Shown here: positions 8,035-14,901 of the stretch, in pieces | Layout of the letters: each line of letters begins with the position of its first letter | Position numbering within the stretch: position 1 is the stretch's first letter | Source of the DNA: JASJBU01 sp965372385 | GTDB taxonomy: Bacteria > Pseudomonadota > Gammaproteobacteria > Chromatiales > Chromatiaceae | Assembly (NCBI GenBank): GCA_965372385.1 | Contig: CBDVCD010000009.1 | Coordinates: forward strand, 1 to 32,720 | DNA: 32,720 nt | Direction: 5' to 3' | Translations under genes and position numbers: made by a program | The notes under the pieces: model-generated | Told to the model about the DNA's origin: nothing | Databases searched by the model: none | Seen by the model: the letters and a program-made list of their open reading frames with translations, nothing else

Positions 8035-8520
8035 TCAGGGCAACGCAGCCTTCCGCAGTTCCATACGGGATTTCTCGAGCGCGGATTCAAGCAGTGTCTG
8101 GTACTGCGCCACGGAGTTGTAACCGATGATTGGGCTGGTGAGTGGTGAACCCTTGGCGTCAAGAATCATCAGTGTCGGTGTGGCAAAGACTTCATAACGA
8201 TCCTTGAACTGTCGGCTGCGGATCGGCTCGCCATTGAAATCGGTCATCTTGCCGCCGGTATTGATATCGACCTCCCGAACCACGGCGAGACGATTCTCAT
8301 GGTCGTCAAGGAACATGGGTTCCAGCACCTCATGCTTGAGTTTTTCACAGTAGCCACACTCAACGGCGGTGAACAGGACCAGGATGGGAACCTGGCTCTC
8401 CCGGGCGATTTTGGCGGTCAGGCTCCAGTCTTTGGCCGTGCATTGCTGCATGGCACCGGAAACGAGGGAGGATAGGGAGAAGAGTAACAGCGCCGCGAGA
8501 ATTGAATACTGCTTATTCAT
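8035..8520 (-). CDS. Periplasmic thioredoxin-like protein
   Basis: A 161-aa thioredoxin-fold protein with a Sec signal peptide ending near residue 23 (cleavage after SGA). The redox site is Cys55-Gly-Tyr-Cys58 in the setting LVLFTAVECGYCEKLK, and the usual cis-proline lies in VFATPTLMILD. A further Cys27 follows the signal peptide. The architecture resembles SoxW and other single-domain periplasmic thioredoxins that reduce disulfides or sulfur carriers outside the cytoplasm. A role in sulfur metabolism is inference from gene content. The start codon has no clear Shine-Dalgarno sequence, but a good sigma-70-like promoter lies 32 bases upstream. Confidence 0.88.
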   Translation of the reverse strand: MNKQYSILAALLLFSLSSLVSGAMQQCTAKDWSLTAKIARESQVPILVLFTAVECGYCEKLKHEVLEPMFLDDHENRLAVVREVDINTGGKMTDFNGEPIRSRQFKDRYEVFATPTLMILDAKGSPLTSPIIGYNSVAQYQTLLESALEKSRMELRKAALP

Positions 8521-8552
8521 CGCATTCAGTCCATCAATTTATCTGAACGCAA

Positions 8553-8581
8553 AGAATATCAGAATATAATAATACTGTAAA
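8553..8581 (-). promoter_or_regulatory. Sigma-70-like promoter of the thioredoxin gene
   Basis: On the minus strand TTTACA (8581-8576) and TATTCT (8558-8553) are separated by exactly 17 bases in AT-rich DNA. The -10 box ends 32 bases before the ATG at 8520. This is the best-matching promoter pair noticed in the window. Confidence 0.5.
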
Positions 8582-8584
8582 TAT

Positions 8585-8609
8585 ACAATAAAGGGTTTTC
8601 CCTTATTGT
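8585..8609. repeat. AT-rich hairpin between the epimerase and thioredoxin genes
   Basis: ACAATAAAGGG, a TTTT loop and CCCTTATTGT form a ten-pair stem with one bulged base. It could mark the end of the leftward epimerase transcript, but no T tract follows on either strand. It lies just upstream of the -35 box of the thioredoxin gene. Confidence 0.5.
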
Positions 8610-8616
8610 GGTGTCT

Positions 8617-8670
8617 GAATTCAACTCGTTAATAGTAGAATAGAGTGGTCAACTGCAGAATCTAGGATTA
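8617..8670 (+). repeat. 54-bp direct repeat, copy 2 (solo end)
   Basis: A solo copy of the right end of the 349-bp element, 48 of 54 bases identical to 5778-5831. Its last three bases are the stop codon of the leftward epimerase gene, so the repeat abuts and just overlaps that gene's 3' end. No matching left end was found nearby. Confidence 0.8.
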
Positions 8671-9618
8671 TAGCTGCTTACGATATCGGTCATAACGTCC
8701 CCGGTAACTCTCTCCTGCAAGATAGGCAGGTACCACGGCCTCGATTCCCTGAGGTTGGATACCCAGTGCCTCCAAGCCATTCTGTTGACAGAGGCTGTCG
8801 GTCTGCAGGGAAAGATAGTTGTCCATGGAGAAGGGTTTGCCTGGCAGGTAACCGAGAGCCTGGGCCTGCAGGCGGGAAGGGAGATCGCCCAAGCCCAGAA
8901 TCAGTCGCCGAATGCCCAGCGTCCGGGCCGTATAACTCACCAGTTCCTTGAGGGTGTAGCTGTTCGGTCCACAGAGGTCGAAATGCTTTCCGAACGTGCT
9001 CCTGTCATCCAGTGAGCGAACAAAGGCCTCTGCTACGTCTTCCACATAAACAGGAGCGAAGCGGGAGTCGGGGCAGGCCAGGGGAAAGACAACCGGGGAG
9101 AGCCTTAACAGGCCAGCAAACCGGTTGAAGAAGCTGTCGCCTGGACCGAATATGACCGAGGGTCGGAAGCTGGTGACGGCAAGGGAGGCGCTTCCATGGG
9201 TATGCGCTCGGTTTTCCCCCTCACCCTTACTGCGCAGGTAGAGACTGGAACCCCTGGCCTCGTCGGCGTGCAGGGCGCTCATGTGCAGCAGACGTGGTAC
9301 TCCGGCGGACCGGCAGGCTTCCACTACCAGGTCCACCAGCTCAACATGCAGTCGGCGGAATGTCTGTTGGTCGTTTTCGTTGAGAATACCAATCAGGTTG
9401 ATAATCGCGTCGCAACCGGTGAACCGCTCCGCCAGTGAGTGAATGTCGAACAGATCGGCGCTGACCAGTTGCATGCCCGGATGCACCGCCAGGTTACGCT
9501 GGCGGTGCGGATGGCGGGTTATAATTCGAGAGGTGATGCCGCGTTTGCTCAGATGGCTGGCCAGATGACTTCCGACAAAACCACTGCCACCCAGAATACA
9601 GACCCTGCTTGTTGTCAT
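8668..9618 (-). CDS. NAD-dependent epimerase/dehydratase, complex I NDUFA9-like
   Basis: A 316-aa extended/atypical short-chain dehydrogenase. The N-terminal Rossmann motif GGSGFVGSHL (9-18) binds NAD(P), and the YLRSK segment near 147-151 supplies the Tyr-xxx-Lys pair. The overall pattern (LIGILNE, FRPSVIFGPGDSFFNRFA, PVYVEDVAEAFVRSL) is that of the NDUFA9-like subfamily, bacterial relatives of an accessory subunit of mitochondrial complex I. Bacterial members are mostly stand-alone and their substrates are poorly known. The ATG at 9618 has an AGAGG about nine bases upstream. The gene is divergent from the TauE exporter gene across a 103-base AT-rich gap. Its stop codon overlaps a dispersed repeat. 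Confidence 0.88.
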   Translation of the reverse strand: MTTSRVCILGGSGFVGSHLASHLSKRGITSRIITRHPHRQRNLAVHPGMQLVSADLFDIHSLAERFTGCDAIINLIGILNENDQQTFRRLHVELVDLVVEACRSAGVPRLLHMSALHADEARGSSLYLRSKGEGENRAHTHGSASLAVTSFRPSVIFGPGDSFFNRFAGLLRLSPVVFPLACPDSRFAPVYVEDVAEAFVRSLDDRSTFGKHFDLCGPNSYTLKELVSYTARTLGIRRLILGLGDLPSRLQAQALGYLPGKPFSMDNYLSLQTDSLCQQNGLEALGIQPQGIEAVVPAYLAGESYRGRYDRYRKQL

Positions 9619-9721
9619 CCCAATGAACCTCTTATTAACTTCTTTAGCTGAATGGGATTGTGGACATGATCTGCTTGATAAACAATATTTATTCCTACTG
9701 AGAATATAACGTCATCAATCA

Positions 9722-10537
9722 ATGGATACACTTTTTCTCTCTATCGGCCCCTCCACGCTATGCTGGTTTCTGTCGCTAGGTGCCGTTGTGGGTGTCATTG
9801 CCGGTCTGTTCGGTGTGGGTGGGGGGTTGCTTATCGTTCCGGCCCTGATCTGGGGCCTGCCCTCCGTGGGCGTGAGCCCGCAGCACGCTACTCATATCGC
9901 GGTCGGGACCTCACTGGCCACGATTGTGCTGACCTCGATTGCGGCAATCCGCGCGCATCAGAAGCGGGGCGCCGTGCTCTGGCGGGAGGTGGGGCTGTTG
10001 ACCCCGGGAATCCTGCTGGGGGCCTGGCTGGGAGGTATCCTCGCCGGTGGCCTGGAGGGCGATAGGCTGCAGTTGATCTATGGCCTGTTTGCCATCCTGG
10101 TGGGTCTACATCTGTTCTTTGGGGTCAAGACAAAAATGCATAGCCTCAACCCTGGACGCTGGCTGATGGGGTTGGCCGGGGGATTGATTGGCCTCGTTTC
10201 AGCGCTGGTAGGGATTGGTGGCGGTACCATGACGGTACCCTTCCTGCATACCGCCGGTGTGGAGATGCGCAAGGCCGTGGCGACCTCCAGTGCCTGTGGC
10301 TTACCGATTGCCCTGGCGGGGGCCCTGAGCTTTATTTTCGTCGGCTGGGGTCTGGAGGGGTTGCCGGCCGGCAGCAGCGGCTATGTCTACTGGCCGGTGG
10401 TCTTGAGCATTGTGGTTACCAGCACCCTGTTCGCGCCGCTTGGCGCGACCCTGGCCCACCGCCTGCCCGCTGATCGGCTGAAACGGGTGTTCGCCGTATT
10501 TCTACTCTGGGTTGGTGGCACTCTGCTGCTTGTGTAG
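9722..10537 (+). CDS. TauE/SafE-family (TSUP) anion exporter
   Basis: A 271-aa polytopic membrane protein of the TSUP family, with about eight predicted helices. The family hallmark GLFGVGGGLLIVPAL occurs in the first half (about 29-43) and a second, internally repeated copy, LVGIGGGTMTVPFL, in the second half (about 161-174). Family members export sulfite, sulfoacetate or other sulfur or organic anions across the inner membrane. In a sulfur-oxidising bacterium sulfite export is plausible, but specificity cannot be read from sequence. No strong ribosome-binding site precedes the ATG at 9722. The last 36 bases overlap the 3' end of the convergent hypothetical gene. Confidence 0.9.
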   Translation: MDTLFLSIGPSTLCWFLSLGAVVGVIAGLFGVGGGLLIVPALIWGLPSVGVSPQHATHIAVGTSLATIVLTSIAAIRAHQKRGAVLWREVGLLTPGILLGAWLGGILAGGLEGDRLQLIYGLFAILVGLHLFFGVKTKMHSLNPGRWLMGLAGGLIGLVSALVGIGGGTMTVPFLHTAGVEMRKAVATSSACGLPIALAGALSFIFVGWGLEGLPAGSSGYVYWPVVLSIVVTSTLFAPLGATLAHRLPADRLKRVFAVFLLWVGGTLLLV

Positions 10538-11218
10538 TTGCGGTGCCTGCCCGGAGAAAATGGCGTAGGGGGGGATGGGTATGGGTAGTTGCCGGAACAG
10601 CAACAGGTGACCCTCTTCGCCCCTGAGCACCAGGCGGCCTTCGCTGAGGGCATACTCAAAGGCCTTTTCCGTCCCTGTCTCGGGATCGTACATCACCAGC
10701 CAGTTATCTCTCACCGCATAGCGGCCATCCCGGTAGTTGTCGGCATTCGCATAGATGCGGAAATGACCGTACATCACCAGCACGATCTCTCCTCCCGGTC
10801 CCTGCCAGATGCCATCCATGGAAGATTGGGGTGGCGCCAGGGTCTGTTGCATTGGAGAGGTCAGCATGCCTTGGGCCGCTTGTTGGCCACTCAGCAGGAT
10901 AGCGGGTGCCTGGGTGATGACCCCCTGGATTTGTTGCTGTCCTGGCATGCCTGCACCGGGCATGGCGGACATCCCCCAGGGTGCGTAGTTCATCCCCTGC
11001 CAACTGTTGAAAGGCGGGTAACCACCAGATGACCAACTCTTGTTACGGTTGTAGTCCTGCGCCAGATTCCCCATGGCGTCCATCATCGAGAGCATCGCCT
11101 GGCTCATGAGTGACGAAGCCGCCGAGCTGGCGGCCTGGGGCAGGCCGGGTACTGAGCATAGCCCCAGGAGCTGGAGCAGGAGCAATATACGGACGGTTTT
11201 ATTTTGAAATATCAACAT
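10502..11218 (-). CDS. Secreted hypothetical protein
   Basis: A 238-aa protein not recognised from any named family. A basic N terminus and a Leu-rich helix (about 10-30) form a Sec signal peptide ending near PQAAS. Residues 35-130 are rich in Met, Gln, Gly, Pro and Ala, suggesting a disordered segment. From about 130 the sequence turns to short strand-like stretches (DGIWQGPGGEIVLVMYGHFR, then NWLVMYDPETG and GRLVLRGEEGHLLLFRQL), compatible with a small beta-barrel or lipocalin-like domain. The product is probably periplasmic. The gene overlaps the end of the TauE exporter gene tail to tail by 36 bases. No clear ribosome-binding site is visible. Confidence 0.72.
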   Translation of the reverse strand: MLIFQNKTVRILLLLQLLGLCSVPGLPQAASSAASSLMSQAMLSMMDAMGNLAQDYNRNKSWSSGGYPPFNSWQGMNYAPWGMSAMPGAGMPGQQQIQGVITQAPAILLSGQQAAQGMLTSPMQQTLAPPQSSMDGIWQGPGGEIVLVMYGHFRIYANADNYRDGRYAVRDNWLVMYDPETGTEKAFEYALSEGRLVLRGEEGHLLLFRQLPIPIPPYAIFSGQAPQLHKQQSATNPE

Positions 11219-11442
11219 GGTTGAAGCAGGCGATGCTCGTGGCCGGGTAGTCAGGGCAAATGATAGATGATTAATTGCGCAAGAGTTCCTTTGATTCCCC
11301 TATTTACTGATAATGCGATTGATTCCGATTCTTGATCTATGCTTGATGATAGGCTCAAGTGACTGATTTCGGTTGTGAAGGAATAAGATTCATATCATAG
11401 CGCCTTAGGGATGAGATATGTCGAGGAATAAGGGGTGTCAGG
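11219..11442. other. Divergent intergenic region
   Basis: This 224-base AT-rich spacer separates the leftward secreted protein gene from the rightward RND fusion gene and must hold both promoters. An AAGGGGT eight bases before the ATG at 11443 is a fair ribosome-binding site. No convincing -35/-10 pair, operator palindrome or RNA gene was found. Confidence 0.4.
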
Positions 11443-14400
11443 ATGAAAAGAATAATCTATTTCTCTGCCCGCAATCCCTGGTTCATCTTGCTCATCATCG
11501 GGGTGGTTACGCTGGCCGCGATCTCCCGCTTAGCCGATCTTCAGGTGGAGATTACGGCGGAAGGCATGATGGTCAATGAGCAACCGGCCATGGCGCAATA
11601 TGAACGGACCCTGGATACCTTTGGCAGTGAGGATGTCACCGTCGTCTACCTGGAGGATCCGGATCTTTTCAAGCCGGATAATCTCTCCCTCATTGGTCAG
11701 ACGCTAAGGGTTATCGAGCAGATTCCCCAGGTCAGCCGTACCGTCAGTCTGTTTTCAGTCAAATATCTGCACACCGTCGACGGCTTTGTCTATACCGATC
11801 CCTACCTGAAAGAGATACCCGAAACATGGGCGTCCGCGCAGGCGGTTAAACAGGCCGCCCTGATCAATCCCCTGGTGAGGCGAAATCTGCTCTCCGATGA
11901 CGGTTCGGTCATGGCGATCAATGTCTATTTCGACATGAACGATTATCAACGGGGGTTCGACGAGCAGGTGGCCGGTGAGCTGGATGCCGCCATTGCGCCG
12001 TTGAAACAGCGTTTTCGCCAGGTATTCCATATCGGCGATCCGTCGGTCAGATCCGCTATCTCGGATCAGATCAGGGCGGATCAGAAGGTGATTCTTCCAC
12101 TTGCCCTGCTGGTGCTTGTGGCGACCCTTGGGCTCACCCTGAGGCGCTGGAATGCCGCCCTGATTCCCCTGTTCACGGCCGGCTTGAGCGTACTCTGGAT
12201 CCTCGGGTTGATGGCGGCTCTGGGTATCCCGGTCAATGTGATGACCTCTATCGTCCCGGCATTGCTGATCATCGTGGGTTCGACGGAGGATATCCACCTT
12301 CTGTCGGAGTATCAGAGGGGTGTCAAGCAGGGACAGACCAATCAAAAGGCCATTGTGTTCATGGCTGATCACATGGGTACCGCCGTTACCCTGACCTTTG
12401 TCACCACTTTTCTCGGCTTTCTCTCCATTTCGCTCAATCGGATTGATCTGCTGCAGCAGTTCGGTTGGGTGACGGCTATCGGGTTGCTGCTCAATTTTCT
12501 CATCACCATCACCCTGGTGCCGGTCAGCCTGCAATTGACCGGGCAGTTTTCGCTGGCGGGCCCTCGTCAGGGCGGCGCCGGCTTCGAGGCCTTGGTGAAA
12601 TTGATTTACGGCCTGATCTTCCGGTTTCCCCGCACTATCACCGGTATTGCCCTCCTGCTGATGGCTTTTTGCTTCTATTGGGCAACGCAAATCGAGGTCA
12701 ATAACAATGTAATGGACTACTTCGAACCGAGTTCGAGGTTGCCGGAACAGTCCCATGCGCTGCACCGGAATCTCTCCGGTATGCAGGCCCTGTCGATCGT
12801 GGTGTCAGGCGCGGAAGACACCTTCCTGCAGGTACCCTATCTGGAGGAGTTGGTTGGTCTGCAGGAATATCTTCAGGAAACCGGGTTGTTCGACAAGAGT
12901 TTTTCCTTTGCCGACTTCATTGGGGTGGTGCACAGCGGTATTGACGGGCAATGGCCTGGCACCATCTATCTACCAGTCAGGAATGAGGTGGTCAAGGAAT
13001 ACATGTCGCTGCTGGGCCACCAGAATGCAAAATCGTTCGTCTCAGCGGATTACAGTCAGGCCAGGATAATCATCCGGCATGATATCAGTTCATCCCGCCA
13101 GCTTAACCAGGCGGTGGAAGGGATCACTGACTATGCCCGGCAGTGGCTTGATCCGGCTCTGCGAATTGATGTGACGGGAGGGAGTTTTCTCAACAGCCAG
13201 GCGGTGGACTACATGGCGGACGGTCAGGCCCGTTCTCTGTTGCTGATGCTGCTGGTTATCTTCGGGCTGGTCGCGTTCCTGTTCATGAATCTGAAGGCGG
13301 GGCTGGTGGCGGTGATCGCCAATCTGTTTCCAATTGTGATTCTGTTTGGCGTTATGGGTCTGTTCGGTTTTGCCCTGGATACCGGCACCAGCATGGTTGG
13401 CGCCATCGCGCTGGGTATCTGTGTCGACCACACCATGCATTTCATGGTGCGCTATCAGCGCCTGGCGCGTAGTGGGATATCGCAGAAGGAGGCCCTTGGG
13501 CGGGTGGTAAGCCAGGAATCGGTGCCCATTATCGCCACGGCATTGGCTCTTGCCATGGGCTTTGCCACCCTGGCCCTCTCCAATTTTCCCCCGGTTGCCC
13601 GGTTTGGCATGCTCAGCGCCATGGTCATGCTGTTGGCCCTGATCGGGACCTTTGTGGTGATGCCGCTGCTGTTGCGCAATACTCGGCTGATCACGGTGTG
13701 GGATCTGCTCTCCCTGCATTTGAGACGTGAGGTTTTGGAGCAGTGTCCGCTGTTTACTGGGATGCGGAACTGGCAAGTGAGGAAGCTGGTGGTGCTGAGT
13801 CAGATCCGTGAGTTCAAAAAGGACGAGGCAATCCTGCTGCAGGGAGTAAAATCGGATGCCATGTACGTCATCCTGGAGGGTTCGGTTGAGGTGTGGCGCA
13901 CTCGCACGGATGGCTCAACGGTGCATGTCACAAGCTACCAGCCAGGTGGGGTCTTCGGAGTTACTTCGATGGTCTCGGGTAAAGACCGACTGACCGATGT
14001 GGTGGCGGTGGAGAAGGTTCGGGCGCTCGTTCTGAGCTGGGAAAACGCGCACAGGCTCGCCATGGTCTATCCTAGAATATCCGCCAGGCTGCATGAAAAC
14101 CTCTCATTCATTATCAGCAGCCTCATGTTCAATGATGATATTGAAGGGAAAAGATATAAGGATGAGCTTTCCGGGGTCTATTGCGCCTCCTTTCTGCAGG
14201 AGCTGTTGGCCTTCATCGTCGACAAGGCCAATCGTTACGATGAACCCCTTTGTCTGATGATATTTTCCGTGCAGGGCGATGTGGCGATCGAGTATGAATA
14301 TGGTCGTCAGGCCTTGCATTGGGTGCTGCGTGAGACGGCCCAGGCGGTGAAGTGTGAACTGCGAAAGGTGGATCTGTTTGCCCGTTGGCGGTCGGGAAAA

Positions 14401-14619
14401 TTTTTCCTCATACTGCCAACGACGCAAGGGTCGGCCTTGCAGGGGACAGTGGAACGGATCGACAGATCCCTGCAACAGGCGGATTTTGGCATTGTCCCTG
14501 AGGTGAGACTGCTGGTCAGGTGGTCTGACCTGATAGAGGGGGAGACGGTGGAGGACTTCATTGCCCGTACCGAGGCGCAGGATGTGAAGATGATCCTGAC
14601 GCAGCATGTCAAGCGGTAA
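11443..14619 (+). CDS. RND/MMPL exporter fused to a cNMP-binding domain and a degenerate GGDEF-like domain
   Basis: A 1058-aa three-part protein. Residues 1-750 form an RND/MMPL exporter: helices at about 12-28, 217-258, 266-282, 313-362, 397-415, 597-665 and 695-742, with two periplasmic loops (30-215 and 417-595). Residues 765-890 look like a cyclic-nucleotide-binding fold: FTGMRNWQVRKL, then the beta-roll FKKDEAILLQG, YVILEGSVEVWR and YQPGGVFGVTSMVSG. Residues 905-1050 match a GGDEF layout (DELSGVYCASFLQELL, RYDEPLCLMIFSV, RKVDLFARWRSGKFFLILPT), but the signature GG(D/E)EF is RSGKF at 983-987, so cyclase activity is unlikely. The soluble modules are cytosolic and may gate transport in response to a nucleotide signal; this is inference. 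The gene appears monocistronic, 282 bases before bamA. Confidence 0.9.
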   Translation: MKRIIYFSARNPWFILLIIGVVTLAAISRLADLQVEITAEGMMVNEQPAMAQYERTLDTFGSEDVTVVYLEDPDLFKPDNLSLIGQTLRVIEQIPQVSRTVSLFSVKYLHTVDGFVYTDPYLKEIPETWASAQAVKQAALINPLVRRNLLSDDGSVMAINVYFDMNDYQRGFDEQVAGELDAAIAPLKQRFRQVFHIGDPSVRSAISDQIRADQKVILPLALLVLVATLGLTLRRWNAALIPLFTAGLSVLWILGLMAALGIPVNVMTSIVPALLIIVGSTEDIHLLSEYQRGVKQGQTNQKAIVFMADHMGTAVTLTFVTTFLGFLSISLNRIDLLQQFGWVTAIGLLLNFLITITLVPVSLQLTGQFSLAGPRQGGAGFEALVKLIYGLIFRFPRTITGIALLLMAFCFYWATQIEVNNNVMDYFEPSSRLPEQSHALHRNLSGMQALSIVVSGAEDTFLQVPYLEELVGLQEYLQETGLFDKSFSFADFIGVVHSGIDGQWPGTIYLPVRNEVVKEYMSLLGHQNAKSFVSADYSQARIIIRHDISSSRQLNQAVEGITDYARQWLDPALRIDVTGGSFLNSQAVDYMADGQARSLLLMLLVIFGLVAFLFMNLKAGLVAVIANLFPIVILFGVMGLFGFALDTGTSMVGAIALGICVDHTMHFMVRYQRLARSGISQKEALGRVVSQESVPIIATALALAMGFATLALSNFPPVARFGMLSAMVMLLALIGTFVVMPLLLRNTRLITVWDLLSLHLRREVLEQCPLFTGMRNWQVRKLVVLSQIREFKKDEAILLQGVKSDAMYVILEGSVEVWRTRTDGSTVHVTSYQPGGVFGVTSMVSGKDRLTDVVAVEKVRALVLSWENAHRLAMVYPRISARLHENLSFIISSLMFNDDIEGKRYKDELSGVYCASFLQELLAFIVDKANRYDEPLCLMIFSVQGDVAIEYEYGRQALHWVLRETAQAVKCELRKVDLFARWRSGKFFLILPTTQGSALQGTVERIDRSLQQADFGIVPEVRLLVRWSDLIEGETVEDFIARTEAQDVKMILTQHVKR

Positions 14620-14901
14620 CTGGAAAATTCAAATTCACCGGTGTCTGCCTGAGGCATGCCTCGGCAATTGCTCCATGCATGGCTCCCGGTCTCTGTTCCA
14701 GACTCGACTCTACCGCCTCCTTCCCTGGGGGCGTTGCGGCTAACCCCTTACTGACTCGCTGAATGTGTCAGGATTTGTGGTGGGGTGCACTAAAACTCCA
14801 AGATCACTTATACTAGCGCGCCGATCCGGTATTATGTCCGGGTTTTGTGGGTGGGCCACTTTTTCGCAAATAATCGATAAACTACGACAAGCTATAAACT
14901 A
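14620..14901. other. Intergenic region before bamA
   Basis: This 282-base spacer holds the leader of the bamA cluster. A GAGGCATGCCTC palindrome (14651-14662), extended with mismatches by TGCC and GGCA, lies 27 bases after the RND fusion stop, but no T tract follows. A TATACT at 14809-14814 could be a -10 box; no good -35 was found. No tRNA or coding frame was seen. Confidence 0.35.

Noticed and set aside
8585..8609. Hairpin as an intrinsic terminator of the epimerase gene
   Set aside because: The stem is good, but no T tract follows on the minus strand, so it is reported only as a hairpin.
11755..12765. 336-aa minus-strand frame within the RND fusion gene
   Set aside because: It lies opposite a clear transporter sequence, and its Gln/His/Asp/Arg-rich composition is typical of an antisense shadow.
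14640..14760. tRNA-like look of the intergenic sequence before bamA
   Set aside because: GTTCCAGACTC resembles a T-arm, but no acceptor stem, anticodon arm or CCA-proximal pairing could be built.
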